Origin: Gallionella sp.
GTDB taxonomy: Bacteria; Pseudomonadota; Gammaproteobacteria; Burkholderiales; Gallionellaceae
NCBI GenBank assembly: GCA_028688275.1
Contig: JAQTYN010000015.1
Span: 1 to 60,001 of the forward strand
Direction: 5' to 3'
DNA: 60,001 nt
Position numbers and translations under genes: made by a program. Positions 21,307 through 30,491 of this stretch are shown one piece after another. The notes beneath the pieces are model-generated. The model searched no databases, had not been told where the DNA came from, and worked only from the letters and a program-made list of their open reading frames with translations. Positions within the stretch are counted from its first letter, which is position 1. Every line of letters begins with the position of its first letter.

Positions 21307-24300
21307 ATGTATTTATCCGAATTAAAAATCGAACATTTCAGGCAGTTTGGCAAAGGCGACAAAGCACTGACTTTGCCATTAAATGCGGGTTTGAATGTTT
21401 TGGTGGGTGAAAACAACGCGGGCAAAACCACCATCATTGATGCGATTCGCTGGGCATTGGGTACTACCGACCACAATATTTTGACGTTAAAAGATGAGGA
21501 TTTTCATACTGACACTAAAAACGTTAACATGAAATGCGAAATATCCCTCTCAAAAAAGGAACACCAACGCTTACTCTTAGCAAAAGAACCTAAAGAACTT
21601 AAAGAACTTCCAAGGCACCTCCAATGGTTCAAAAAACACGCCAATGACAACAAGCCAGTAGAGCTTTATTTTGACCACTACGAAAAAACAAATGGCAAAT
21701 TAACTTTTCTACACGCTACCTTCCTCCGCCCCTTACGCGACATAAAGTCAGCCTTTTCCGCCAGTCGCCAGTCACGGTTAGCTAAAGTTTTTCGCGATCA
21801 ACAACAGGTACTTCAGAAACCCATCACGCAATATCACACCCTCTGTTTAGAGCTACAAACCCAACTACTCGATGTTATTAACGGTCAATCGACAACGTTT
21901 ACAGAAACGTCACCTCCTGTCGTGTCAAACCAAAATTCTCAAGATAACTTTACCCGAAGAGTGTTGGCTTGGTTGAGTACGCCAGATGAAGAGCAATTAC
22001 CAATTTCTAGCCAAATTACCCGACTTAAAGAATGGAAGGAGGCGTTGTGGAAGGACATCGCTACTACATTGCTCCGCGAGTTAGGCAAGGAAATAGGCAT
22101 GAAAATGAGCATCCCAACCACCGTAGCACGAGAACAAGTCTGTGTGACGAGTGCGCTATTCCTTGCATATGACCAATGTCCATATTTCAACCATATTTTA
22201 GAGCATCGCCAAAAGTTGCTAGTGTTAGATTTGCCTGAATTTTTGAAGAAGTCTCTTTTAAATCAATTAACTTGCCAAAATAAAAATTCTTCTTTTTCTT
22301 CGCGTGATGCCTTAATAAGTGGACGGTGGCTACTAGAACAATTATGGAAATACCCAGAGCGTTTCACAATAAAATTAGAGCTAATTATGGCATTGGCTAT
22401 GGAAATGCACCAAGTGCCACTGGTATTAAAAAACCCTCAAACTTTAGTAGATGCAATTGAATTAGCTACGAAAAAAATTGAGCAGTCAGATTGGAGTGAG
22501 TCGGAACAGATGGAATTGGATATGTCAGGAGTGATTTTTTTGGACTCCCAACTGTCTTTGGTCGGAGATATACTTAACTTGGAAAGCAATATAAGTGACG
22601 AATTATATGACAAATCCAAGCCTTTAGAAATGGTAGTCAATGCGGCGAATAAAGAGGTGCAAGAATTCCTAATTGGTGGACAAAATACGCTGAAAACTCT
22701 GCGGGATGAATTGATAGAAATGCTCAACGCTAAAGAATATCCAAACACCGCATCAAAAATAGAGCCGATACTTAAACCTGTATTGGAATTACTATCAAGT
22801 CTTGGCGATACACCACCCAACGAATCAATCAAGCAGCAACAATGCTTGAGTAACGCCGTTAACCAATTAGGAATCGCTCCACCCTTAGCAGTTGCAATAC
22901 GAGTTTGGGATGAAACACGACGAGAAAAAGCCATTAGTTGGATTGGCGATGAGTTTGAGAAATGGTTTGAGGGATGGCTGTATAAACAGTTTCAAGATAG
23001 CTTTGAGGTACAACTATCCCAATATCACGAAAGTTTTAATCAAGAATATGTGGAAACTATTCAAAAAGATAAGGACAATCCACTTGGAAAAATTCAATCC
23101 AACCTGTCTGCATTCTCACTTACCCCTTGTCCTGAAGTTCAATTAAGCAGCAACCAAGATGCTATGCGTGCAAATATTGCCGAACACACCCTTTCTCACG
23201 CACTGGAAAGTAAGCATTTTAACGATTGGGACGCATTTTTTAACGCTCAAGAAGGGAGCGAAAAAGGTAAAAATGTAGCCGACTGGGAAAAAGAAGATGA
23301 ACCACGAAAACGCTTTCTTCACGCCTTACAGCTCACTTCAAAGCAATCAGTGGGACTGGGATACGATAATTTGGTATATATCGCCACCGAATTACTGCTA
23401 TTGGAACAAGCAACTGAGGGACTCAAATTATTGCTAATTAAAGAACCCGAAGCGCATCTTCATCCCCAGCTCCAGTTGAAACTGATGAAGTATTTGGACA
23501 AGCTGGCACAAGACGAAGGCATTCAGATTATCGTCACCACGCACAGCCCGAATTTGGCTTCAGCGGTGAAGCTGGAAAACATGACGATGATTCAAAATGG
23601 ACAAGCCTTTTCCCTCGCTGAAAAGCTGACGCGGCTTCAAGGTAATGACTATCGGTTCTTGGAACGATTTTTGGATGTCAGCAAAGCCAATCTGTTTTTT
23701 GCCAGAGGCGTGCTGATTGTAGAAGGCATTGCCGAGGAAATTTTATTGCCCACATTGGCAAAGCTCATTGGACGAGATTTGACCGATTACGGCGTTTCTA
23801 TCGTCAATGTCGGCGGCACTGGATTGGGACGTTATGCCAGAATTTTTCAGCGGGCAGAAGGCGACAATCGGCAAATTAACATCCCTGTTGCCTGTGTGAC
23901 GGATATGGATGTGATGCCGAATTGCGCGCCAGATATTTTGAAATTAAAAAAAGAGGCTAAAAATAGGCAATGGCGTGCAAAATACCACTTTAACAATGAC
24001 ACCGAAGCACTAAAGCTAGAGCGAGAAGAAATCGAAGTCAATTTGGCAGGGACAAAAGGTAAAAGGCAGTCTGTACAAGTGTTTGTAGCAGATGAGTGGA
24101 CTTTTGAATACGACCTTGCTTATTTTGGACTTACCAAAAATAGCCAATACCTTGCTAAAAGCGTTCATATCGCAGCTAGGCTTGCGAAAAAAGATGCCTC
24201 GCTTGCGAAATCCACAAAAACACAAGATAACGAGACCTTTGAACAAGCCTTAACACAAGAGAAAAACACAGCCGAAACAGATTTCGATGACTTGGTCAAA

Positions 24301-24528
24301 GATTCAAAGAGTGGAGACGGATATAATTGCCAAGAAATGTTAGCAACCAATGTGTATTCATTATTTACCAACGGTACGAAAGCCTCTAAATCTATTGCAG
24401 CGCAATACTTGGCTGATGCGTTAGAAAAAGAAACTCAATTTAACAAGCAACAATGGCGCGAAATTTTGCCCCCGTATTTGGTTAATGCAATTGATTACGT
24501 CACCGCACCGATCACAAACCCTACATAG
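21307..24528 (+). CDS. Lone OLD-family ATP-dependent nuclease (ATPase plus TOPRIM), extra long
   Basis: The start at ATG 21307 is set by AAGGAG 12 bases upstream. The 1073-residue protein begins with an ABC/SMC-type ATPase (Walker A GENNAGKT at 34-41). The other half of the ATPase lies at about 680-760, with signature GLGYDNL, Walker B LLLIKEPEAHLHP and switch TTHSPNLAS. A TOPRIM nuclease domain follows (LIVEGIAEEILLP near 805; acidic pair VTDMD near 863). OLD proteins usually have 550-700 residues; here about 580 residues of mostly helical, charged sequence separate the two ATPase halves. Family members act in phage defence (P2 Old, GajA of Gabija, PARIS, Retron-Eco8 effector). No GajB-like helicase or reverse transcriptase is adjacent. 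Lower G+C than the flanking nuo and trp genes suggests transfer. Confidence 0.85.
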   Translation: MYLSELKIEHFRQFGKGDKALTLPLNAGLNVLVGENNAGKTTIIDAIRWALGTTDHNILTLKDEDFHTDTKNVNMKCEISLSKKEHQRLLLAKEPKELKELPRHLQWFKKHANDNKPVELYFDHYEKTNGKLTFLHATFLRPLRDIKSAFSASRQSRLAKVFRDQQQVLQKPITQYHTLCLELQTQLLDVINGQSTTFTETSPPVVSNQNSQDNFTRRVLAWLSTPDEEQLPISSQITRLKEWKEALWKDIATTLLRELGKEIGMKMSIPTTVAREQVCVTSALFLAYDQCPYFNHILEHRQKLLVLDLPEFLKKSLLNQLTCQNKNSSFSSRDALISGRWLLEQLWKYPERFTIKLELIMALAMEMHQVPLVLKNPQTLVDAIELATKKIEQSDWSESEQMELDMSGVIFLDSQLSLVGDILNLESNISDELYDKSKPLEMVVNAANKEVQEFLIGGQNTLKTLRDELIEMLNAKEYPNTASKIEPILKPVLELLSSLGDTPPNESIKQQQCLSNAVNQLGIAPPLAVAIRVWDETRREKAISWIGDEFEKWFEGWLYKQFQDSFEVQLSQYHESFNQEYVETIQKDKDNPLGKIQSNLSAFSLTPCPEVQLSSNQDAMRANIAEHTLSHALESKHFNDWDAFFNAQEGSEKGKNVADWEKEDEPRKRFLHALQLTSKQSVGLGYDNLVYIATELLLLEQATEGLKLLLIKEPEAHLHPQLQLKLMKYLDKLAQDEGIQIIVTTHSPNLASAVKLENMTMIQNGQAFSLAEKLTRLQGNDYRFLERFLDVSKANLFFARGVLIVEGIAEEILLPTLAKLIGRDLTDYGVSIVNVGGTGLGRYARIFQRAEGDNRQINIPVACVTDMDVMPNCAPDILKLKKEAKNRQWRAKYHFNNDTEALKLEREEIEVNLAGTKGKRQSVQVFVADEWTFEYDLAYFGLTKNSQYLAKSVHIAARLAKKDASLAKSTKTQDNETFEQALTQEKNTAETDFDDLVKDSKSGDGYNCQEMLATNVYSLFTNGTKASKSIAAQYLADALEKETQFNKQQWREILPPYLVNAIDYVTAPITNPT

Positions 24529-24580
24529 CGCAAGCGCAATACGGGAAGTCACGCTCAAAATCCTGTATTCCGCTTGCGCT
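24527..24580. terminator. Long imperfect hairpin at the 3' end of the OLD gene
   Basis: AGCGCAAGCGCAATACGGGA (24527-24546) is matched in inverted form by the 20 bases at 24561-24580 with two mismatches and a 14-base loop. It begins inside the stop codon of the nuclease gene. No T-run follows, so it may be a processing or Rho-linked structure or a repeat end instead of a classical terminator. Confidence 0.5.
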
Positions 24581-24628
24581 GCATACAGGCTACCGTCCCC
24601 TAATTTCCGCGCCACCCCACCGCAGAAA

Positions 24629-24656
24629 TTAACCCTCCTTAAAAATCTGCGATAAT
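24629..24656 (+). promoter_or_regulatory. Possible promoter of trpGD
   Basis: TTAACC (24629-24634) and GATAAT (24651-24656) are 16 bases apart and lie 35 bases before trpG, after the hairpin that ends the OLD gene. The -35 match is weak. I see no leader peptide or trp attenuator. Confidence 0.3.
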
Positions 24657-24690
24657 CGCGCATTAACGCAGCATTTCCCTTGGAGAATTT

Positions 24691-25260
24691 ATGTTATTGA
24701 TGATCGACAATTACGATTCATTTACTTACAACCTCGTGCAGTATTTCGCTGAGTTGGGCGAGGAGGTGGTGGTGTATCGGAATGACCAAATTACGGTCGC
24801 CCAGATTGAGGTGATGAATCCGCAGCATATTGTGGTGTCGCCTGGCCCTTGTACCCCGAATGAGGCGGGGGTTTCCGTCGCTGCCATTCAACACTTTGCG
24901 GGCAAAATCCCGTTGTTGGGGGTGTGTTTGGGGCATCAAAGTATTGGGCAGGCGTTTGGCGGGCGGATTATCCACGCCAAGCAGTTGATGCACGGGAAAA
25001 CCTCGCCGATTCATCATCATAGCAACAGCGTGTTTACGGGTTTGCCTGATCCGTTTATTGCCACGCGCTATCATTCTTTGGTGATTGAACGCGAAACGAT
25101 TCCCGATTGTTTGGATATCACCGCGTGGACGGACGATGGCGAAATTATGGGCGTGCGGCATAAAACCCTCGCGGTGCATGGCGTGCAATTTCACCCTGAA
25201 TCTATACTCACTGAGCATGGTCACGCCATGCTGAAAAACTTTTTGGAGGGCAAGCCATGA
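24691..25260 (+). CDS. trpG: Anthranilate synthase component II (glutamine amidotransferase)
   Basis: TrpG supplies ammonia from glutamine to TrpE for anthranilate formation; in many bacteria the same protein also serves aminodeoxychorismate synthase (PabA). The 189-residue protein starts [19 protein letters not shown]. It has the class I amidotransferase triad: Cys79 in GVCLGHQ and the His-Glu pair in VQFHPES near the C-terminus. The oxyanion segment [11 protein letters not shown] is present. It overlaps trpD by four bases. trpE is not in the window. Confidence 0.95.
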   Translation: MLLMIDNYDSFTYNLVQYFAELGEEVVVYRNDQITVAQIEVMNPQHIVVSPGPCTPNEAGVSVAAIQHFAGKIPLLGVCLGHQSIGQAFGGRIIHAKQLMHGKTSPIHHHSNSVFTGLPDPFIATRYHSLVIERETIPDCLDITAWTDDGEIMGVRHKTLAVHGVQFHPESILTEHGHAMLKNFLEGKP

Positions 25261-26282
25261 CACCACAAGACGCATTGAAACGCATTATCGAACACCGCGA
25301 AATTTTCCATGACGAAATGGTGTCGCTGATGCGGCAGATGATGAGCGGCACGGTGTCGCCTGTGATGATCGCCGCGATTATCACGGGCTTGCGCATTAAA
25401 AAAGAAACCATCGGTGAAATCGCTGCCGCCGCGCTGGTGATGCGCGAACTTTCCACCAAGGTCGATTTGGCGGACGACGGGCGGTTGGTGGATACCTGCG
25501 GCACGGGCGGCGATGGCGCGCATACCTTTAACATTTCCACGGCGGCAGCGTTTGTTGCAGCGGCGGCGGGCGCGAAAATCGCCAAGCACGGCGGGCGGTC
25601 GGTGTCGTCGCAATCGGGCAGTGCGGATGTGCTGGAAGCCTTGGGGGTGAATATCAACCTCACGCCTGACCAAACCGTGCAGTGCATCAATGAGGTCGGC
25701 TTCGGTTTTATGTTCGCGCCGAATTACCACAGCGCGATGAAACACGCCGCACCCGTGCGCCGCGAATTGGGCGTGCGCACCTTGTTCAATATCCTAGGCC
25801 CGCTGACCAATCCCGCTGGTGCAAAGCAACAATTGATGGGCGTTTTCCACCCCGATTTAGTCGGCATTCAAGCGCGTGTATTGCAACGCCTCGGCAGCCG
25901 CCGCGCCTTAATCGTGCATGGCGAAGACGGCTTGGACGAAATCACCCTGACAGGCAAAACCTTGGTGGCGGAATTGAAAGACGGTGTCGTCACTGAATAC
26001 ACCCTGCACCCCAGCCAATTTGGTTTGCAAACTGCCTCGTTGCAAGATCTATATGCCGACAGCATCACCGCCTCACGCGATATGTTGTTGGATGTATTGA
26101 ACAACCAAGCAGGCGCAGCGCGAGATATCGTGTTGTTGAATGCGGGCGCGACGATTTATCTGGCGGGACTCAGCGACGACTTGGCGGCAGGGATTGCCAA
26201 AGCTGCTGAAACCATTGCCAGTGGTGCAGCCAAAGCTAAGTTGGTGGATTTGATTGAAATAAGCAATAAAATCAAAACCTAA
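25257..26282 (+). CDS. trpD: Anthranilate phosphoribosyltransferase
   Basis: TrpD joins anthranilate to PRPP, the second step of tryptophan synthesis. The 341-residue protein has the PRPP-binding loop [16 protein letters not shown], the anthranilate/PRPP segment [20 protein letters not shown] and the C-terminal acidic motif EDGLDEITL. It is translationally coupled to trpG (ATGA). The usual next gene trpC is missing: a heptamer repeat array begins 20 bases after the stop, suggesting a rearranged trp cluster. Confidence 0.96.
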   Translation: MTPQDALKRIIEHREIFHDEMVSLMRQMMSGTVSPVMIAAIITGLRIKKETIGEIAAAALVMRELSTKVDLADDGRLVDTCGTGGDGAHTFNISTAAAFVAAAAGAKIAKHGGRSVSSQSGSADVLEALGVNINLTPDQTVQCINEVGFGFMFAPNYHSAMKHAAPVRRELGVRTLFNILGPLTNPAGAKQQLMGVFHPDLVGIQARVLQRLGSRRALIVHGEDGLDEITLTGKTLVAELKDGVVTEYTLHPSQFGLQTASLQDLYADSITASRDMLLDVLNNQAGAARDIVLLNAGATIYLAGLSDDLAAGIAKAAETIASGAAKAKLVDLIEISNKIKT

Positions 26283-26302
26283 TCTAGGGATGTGCTGATT
26301 AA

Positions 26303-26533
26303 ATCCGTTCGCCCTGAGCCCTGAGCCCTGAGCCCTGAGCCCTGAGCCCTGAACTCTGAACTCTGAACTCTGAACTCTGAACTCTGAGCCGTGAACTCTG
26401 AGCCGTGAGCCGTGAGCCGTGAGCCGTGAGCCGTGAGCCGTGAGCTTGTCGAACGGTCGAACGGTGAATGAATTTAATCTATTGATTTCATTGAATCGTC
26501 CATTCATGTTTCGACAAGCTCACCATGTACGGA
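26303..26533. repeat. 19-unit heptamer array nested inside a dispersed palindrome
   Basis: Nineteen contiguous 7-bp units fill 26315-26447: five TGAGCCC, five TGAACTC, then TGAGCCG, TGAACTC, six TGAGCCG and TGAGCTT. The left flank ATCCGTTCGCCCTGAG (26303-26318) and the join TGAGCTTGTCGAA (26441-26453) are both found intact, without the array, in reverse at 39058-39092. After the array comes a short GTCGAACG duplication. An inverted copy TTCGACAAGCTCAC lies at 26510-26523. The rest of the gap to 26821 holds no supported gene. Confidence 0.9.
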
Positions 26534-26821
26534 AGATTCAATCAGCGTTTCCCTTGGTTTTTTGCGTCGTAAAAAGGCAATTCACATACGAAAGGGAGCC
26601 GATTATCACAGCATTTGATAACGTGATGAGGGTGTGCTGCGAATCGGCTTTGGCAATTGATTGGAGGCTTGAGGCTGAGTAAACACGTCACTGAAATGGA
26701 CGAGTTTTCGCCGCTTGAAGTCACCTAGACGTAATTGAAATCCGCGTAAATGCTGTACAATTCTCCCTGTTTTTGAGTATATTCCGTATATTCACTTAAT
26801 TTAATCCCAACCAGCTAAATC

Positions 26822-27373
26822 ATGGCTCAATTTATCGCTTTTGAAAAAGATGCAGAAGTCGCGGGGCACGCTGTCCTGACCTGTTTAAATTGTTTTCCTG
26901 AGTATTTTCGTGCCGATGTGGAGCGATTACTGAAGGAAAAAAATATCGTAGATATAGCCCCGAACAAATGGTTTAACTTACAGAATTATTTGGATGTACT
27001 CAAAGAGGTGTCAACTCGCTATGGTGTCAATACGCTTTTTAATGTGGGGGTAGCGATAGGTGACAGCATCCCTTTTTCACCTGGAACCACGTTGGAAGCT
27101 GCTTTGTCTGCTTGGGATGGCGCATATCGTTCACATCATCACAATGCTTATCTTGGACACATCAAGCTACGCTCATTCGATGACCAAGCTAAAAAAGCCG
27201 TGGTAGAAGTCAAAACCCCCTATCCCTGTCATTTTGAACGCGGCATCGCAACGGCATTTGCGCGTAAATGTAAGCCTCAAGACGCGGGTTTTATTGATGC
27301 TCAACTAGACAAAAGTAAGCCATCACGCCTAGACGGTGCGGATTCGAGCTTTTATGTCATCTATTGGATCTAG
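26822..27373 (+). CDS. Small cytoplasmic protein, possibly V4R/heme-NO-binding-like fold
   Basis: The 183-residue product (MAQFIAFEKDAEVAGHAVL) has no signal peptide or membrane helix. I do not recognise it with confidence. The C-terminal part runs VKTPYPCHFERGIATAFARK, then a stretch ending GADSSFYVIYW. This resembles the end of V4R/HNOB-type sensory folds (N-P-Y-x-C-D-F-x-x-G, then C-R-x-x-G-A-x-S-C-x-Y), though the usual second pair of cysteines is missing here. It stands alone between the heptamer array and a terminator, so context gives no function. Confidence 0.6.
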   Translation: MAQFIAFEKDAEVAGHAVLTCLNCFPEYFRADVERLLKEKNIVDIAPNKWFNLQNYLDVLKEVSTRYGVNTLFNVGVAIGDSIPFSPGTTLEAALSAWDGAYRSHHHNAYLGHIKLRSFDDQAKKAVVEVKTPYPCHFERGIATAFARKCKPQDAGFIDAQLDKSKPSRLDGADSSFYVIYWI

Positions 27374-27381
27374 TCTGATTT

Positions 27382-27415
27382 AAAAGCCCGACCACGCGCT
27401 ATACGTCGGGCTTTA
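27382..27415. terminator. Bidirectional-type intrinsic terminator
   Basis: AAAGCCCGAC (27383-27392) pairs perfectly with GTCGGGCTTT (27405-27414) around a 12-base loop, just after the stop at 27373. A-rich and T-rich flanks are short. Confidence 0.8.
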
Positions 27416-27441
27416 TGCCTCAAGCAAATTCATCCACTGCT

Positions 27442-27490
27442 TGAAAACTGAAACGTGAAACAAACCATCACGCACCCACACATTTTCACC
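27442..27490. repeat. TGAAANG heptamer element with conserved core
   Basis: Units TGAAAAC, TGAAACG and TGAAACA are followed by the core CAAACCATCACGCACCCACA and then TTTTCACC. The same core recurs at 43240-43275, 43310-43333 and 43617-43645 (see the fdx-iscX and iscX-dsbB gaps). Here it lies between a terminator and alaS. Confidence 0.7.
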
Positions 27491-27600
27491 CTCAAGCACA
27501 TTCTCCCTGTACGCTTCTCCATTCCTGTTAATGGTATGATGCGCGCCTTGTTTCGGGCGGGCTGCCTGATTGAATTTGAGATATTTTTTTGGAATAGATG

Positions 27601-30219
27601 ATGAAAAGCAGTGAAATTCGCCAGCAGTTTTTAGACTTTTTTGCCTCTAAGGGGCATCAAATTGTTGCTTCTAGTTCGCTCGTGCCGCACGACGACCCGA
27701 CTTTGTTGTTTACCAACGCGGGGATGAACCAGTTTAAAGATGTGTTTTTGGGCTTTGATAAACGCCCTTACAGCCGTGCTACGTCGTCGCAAAAATGCGT
27801 GCGGGCGGGCGGCAAACACAACGATCTGGAAAATGTGGGCTACACGGCGCGTCATCACACTTTCTTTGAAATGTTGGGAAATTTCAGCTTTGGCGATTAT
27901 TTCAAACACGATGCGATTCGCTACGCGTGGGAATTATTGACCGTGGTGTTTAAATTGCCTGCGGAAAAGTTGTACGTCACGGTCTATGCCGAAGATGACG
28001 AAGCCTACGATATTTGGACTCAGGAAGTCGGCGTGCCAGCGGATCGGGTGATTCGCATCGGCGATAACAAAGGCGCACGCTATGCGTCGGATAATTTTTG
28101 GATGATGGGCGATACGGGCCCTTGCGGTCCTTGCACCGAAATTTTCTACGACCACGGTGAGCATATTTGGGGCGGGTTGCCAGGTTCGGCAGAGGAAGAC
28201 GGTGACCGTTATATCGAAATTTGGAACAACGTATTTATGCAGTTCAACCGCGACGAAGCGGGGGTGATGCACCCGTTGCCAAAACCGTCGGTGGATACGG
28301 GCATGGGCTTGGAGCGGATTTCCGCCGTGTTGCAAGGCGTGCACGCCAACTACGAAATTGATTTATTCCAAACGCTGATTCAAGCCGCTGCGCGTGGAAC
28401 CCGTTGCGCAGACTTGGATTCGCCGTCGTTGAAAGTATTGGCGGATCATATACGCGCTTGTTCATTCCTGATTGCGGACGGTGTGATTCCTGGCAACGAA
28501 GGGCGCGGTTATGTGCTGCGCCGCATCATCCGTCGGGCGATTCGTCATGGTTACAAACTCGGCGCACGCGGCGCATTCTTCTACAAAATCGTGCCTGATT
28601 TAGTGGGCGAAATGGGCGCAGCCTATCCCGAACTCGCCGCCGCACAAGCTCGCGTCATGGATATGTTGAAGTTGGAAGAAGAACGCTTCTTCACCACCAT
28701 TGAGCATGGCATGGCGATTTTGGAAGCGGAACTTGCCAGCATGGGCGACGGCAAAATTTTCAATGGCGAAACGGCTTTCAAATTGCACGACACCTTTGGC
28801 TTCCCGCTGGATTTAACCGCTGACATTTGTCGCGAAAATGATGTGACGGTCGATGCGGCCGCGTTTGATGCGGCGATGGCAAACCAAAAACAAATGGCGC
28901 GTGCGGCGGGCAAATTCAAAATGACCGTGAATTTGGATTACGCGGGGCCGACCACAACTTTCCACGGTTATGACGTGTTGGCGCACCAAGGCAATATTTT
29001 GGCGTTGTACAAAGACGGCACGCCTGTGAACGAATTGAATGAGGGCGACTTGGGCGTGGTGGTGTTGGATGACACGCCGTTCTACGCGGAATCGGGCGGG
29101 CAAGTCGGCGACTGCGGTGAGTTGCGCAGCGTGCATGGTATTTTCACCGTGGAAGACACGCAAAAAATTCAAGCCACGGTGTTTGGGCATCACGGTGTCG
29201 TCACGACGGGCAAATTGACCGTGGGCAATGGCGTGCAAGCGCGGGTGGATGTGGCGGCGCGGCAACGCATTATGCGTAACCACTCGGCGACGCATTTGAT
29301 GCACAAAGCCTTGCGCGAAGTGCTGGGCAGCCATGTGCAACAAAAAGGCTCGCAAGTCGATGCGGACAAAACGCGCTTTGACTTTGTGCACAATCAACCT
29401 GTGACGGATGCGGAAATTCGCCAAGTCGAAGCCATTGTGAACGCGGAAATTTTGGCGAACAGCGCGTGCCAAGGGCGGGTGATGAGCATTGCCGATGCGC
29501 AACAAACGGGTGCGATGATGTTGTTCGGTGAAAAATACGGCGACGAAGTGCGCGTGTTGGACATTGGTTCGTCGCGTGAATTGTGCGGCGGCACCCACGT
29601 TGGGCGCACGGGCGACATCGGCGTGTTCAAAATTATGGCAGAAACGGGTATTGCCTCTGGCGTGCGGCGGATTGAAGCGGTCACAGGCGAAGGCGCGTTG
29701 GCAGTGTTGGCAACACAAGGGATGCAATTGCAACAAATCGCCGATGCGGTGAAATCCCCGTTGGGCAACATCGCTAATCGTGTGGATCTCGTGCTGGACA
29801 ATATGAAGGCACTGGAAAAAGAACTGGCGCGCTTGAAATCCAAATTGGCAGCGGCACAAGGCGACAGTTTGTTGGCGCAAGCGACCGACATCAACGGCGT
29901 GAAAGTGTTGGCGGTGGAATTGGAAGGCGCGGACGCGTTGGCATTGCGCGAAACGTTGAACAAGTTAAAAGACAAACTGCCGCGCTTCGCCGTGGTGTTG
30001 GCGGCAGTGAATGACGGCAAAGTAAACTTAATCGCAGGCGTGTCGGCAGACTTGACCAAAACCGTGAAAGCGGGCGACTTGGTCAACAGCGTGGCGCAAC
30101 AAGTCGGCGGCAAAGGCGGTGGCAAACCCGATATGGCGATGGCGGGCGGGACGCAGCCTGAACATCTGGCGACGGCGTTAGCGAGTGTGACGGATTGGGT
30201 GCAAGCTAAATTGGCGTAG
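27601..30219 (+). CDS. alaS: Alanyl-tRNA synthetase
   Basis: AlaRS charges tRNA-Ala and edits mischarged Ser and Gly. Two adjacent ATG codons (27598, 27601) are possible; 27601 gives the usual [14 protein letters not shown] start and 872 residues, the normal length. The class II core includes [15 protein letters not shown] and the motif 3 region [17 protein letters not shown]. The editing domain has HSATHLMH and the zinc-site motif CGGTHV, and the C-Ala domain ends with [13 protein letters not shown]. It ends before a GC-rich hairpin. Confidence 0.97.
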   Translation: MKSSEIRQQFLDFFASKGHQIVASSSLVPHDDPTLLFTNAGMNQFKDVFLGFDKRPYSRATSSQKCVRAGGKHNDLENVGYTARHHTFFEMLGNFSFGDYFKHDAIRYAWELLTVVFKLPAEKLYVTVYAEDDEAYDIWTQEVGVPADRVIRIGDNKGARYASDNFWMMGDTGPCGPCTEIFYDHGEHIWGGLPGSAEEDGDRYIEIWNNVFMQFNRDEAGVMHPLPKPSVDTGMGLERISAVLQGVHANYEIDLFQTLIQAAARGTRCADLDSPSLKVLADHIRACSFLIADGVIPGNEGRGYVLRRIIRRAIRHGYKLGARGAFFYKIVPDLVGEMGAAYPELAAAQARVMDMLKLEEERFFTTIEHGMAILEAELASMGDGKIFNGETAFKLHDTFGFPLDLTADICRENDVTVDAAAFDAAMANQKQMARAAGKFKMTVNLDYAGPTTTFHGYDVLAHQGNILALYKDGTPVNELNEGDLGVVVLDDTPFYAESGGQVGDCGELRSVHGIFTVEDTQKIQATVFGHHGVVTTGKLTVGNGVQARVDVAARQRIMRNHSATHLMHKALREVLGSHVQQKGSQVDADKTRFDFVHNQPVTDAEIRQVEAIVNAEILANSACQGRVMSIADAQQTGAMMLFGEKYGDEVRVLDIGSSRELCGGTHVGRTGDIGVFKIMAETGIASGVRRIEAVTGEGALAVLATQGMQLQQIADAVKSPLGNIANRVDLVLDNMKALEKELARLKSKLAAAQGDSLLAQATDINGVKVLAVELEGADALALRETLNKLKDKLPRFAVVLAAVNDGKVNLIAGVSADLTKTVKAGDLVNSVAQQVGGKGGGKPDMAMAGGTQPEHLATALASVTDWVQAKLA

Positions 30220-30225
30220 TATTGT

Positions 30226-30255
30226 CGGGGCGCGCAGGCTGTGCGCCCTGATTTT
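30226..30255 (+). terminator. Intrinsic terminator of alaS
   Basis: GGGCGC (30228-30233) pairs with GCGCCC (30243-30248) around a nine-base loop, followed by TGATTTT. It lies within 10 bases of the alaS stop. Confidence 0.7.
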
Positions 30256-30294
30256 GCAGAAAGACCTGATTGTAAATTATCGTGGATAAGTCAT

Positions 30295-30432
30295 TAAGCT
30301 GTTGGTCGTTGGCTTTTGTTAGTGGCAGCAAAATAAGCGCAGCGCATACACGATTATTTGCTATATATTTATGTGAGTATGCTTGTTTTTTATCTGGCCA
30401 ACTAACGACTAACAGCTAGCGACTAACGACTC
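30295..30432. repeat. Heptamer repeats as inverted arms, TTAGTCG/CGACTAA family
   Basis: The right arm holds ACTAACG, ACTAACA, GCTAGCG, ACTAACG in tandem (30400-30427). The left arm (30295-30325) has the inverted form AGCTGTTGGTCGTTGG. About 70 AT-rich bases separate the arms, so the whole block can fold as a large stem-loop. It lies between alaS and the histidine kinase gene. Confidence 0.65.
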
Positions 30433-30491
30433 AATACCTGATTTAAACCGCTTATACGTTTCATCCTCCGCCTCCCCAACAGGACTTCAAG

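Noticed and set aside
21307-24528. Complete Gabija system
   Set aside because: The gene has the GajA-type ATPase-TOPRIM layout, but no GajB-like UvrD helicase is adjacent; the next gene is trpG.
24591-24690. trp attenuator or leader peptide upstream of trpG
   Set aside because: No short frame with tandem Trp codons and no competing hairpins with a T-run were found.
26311-26447. CRISPR array
   Set aside because: Units are 7 bp and contiguous with no spacers, and there are no cas genes in the window.
26073-26507. Reverse frame with repeated SRLTAHG / SSEFRVQ peptides
   Set aside because: It is the translation of the heptamer array; period 7 gives a seven-residue peptide repeat every 21 bases. 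It has no start signal and overlaps trpD.
28813-29880. Long 355-codon reverse frame inside alaS
   Set aside because: Shadow of alaS codon bias (GCG/CGC-rich third positions); alaS itself is intact and conserved over this stretch.
29394-30125. 243-codon reverse frame inside alaS
   Set aside because: Another shadow frame on the opposite strand of alaS; no family features or ribosome binding site.
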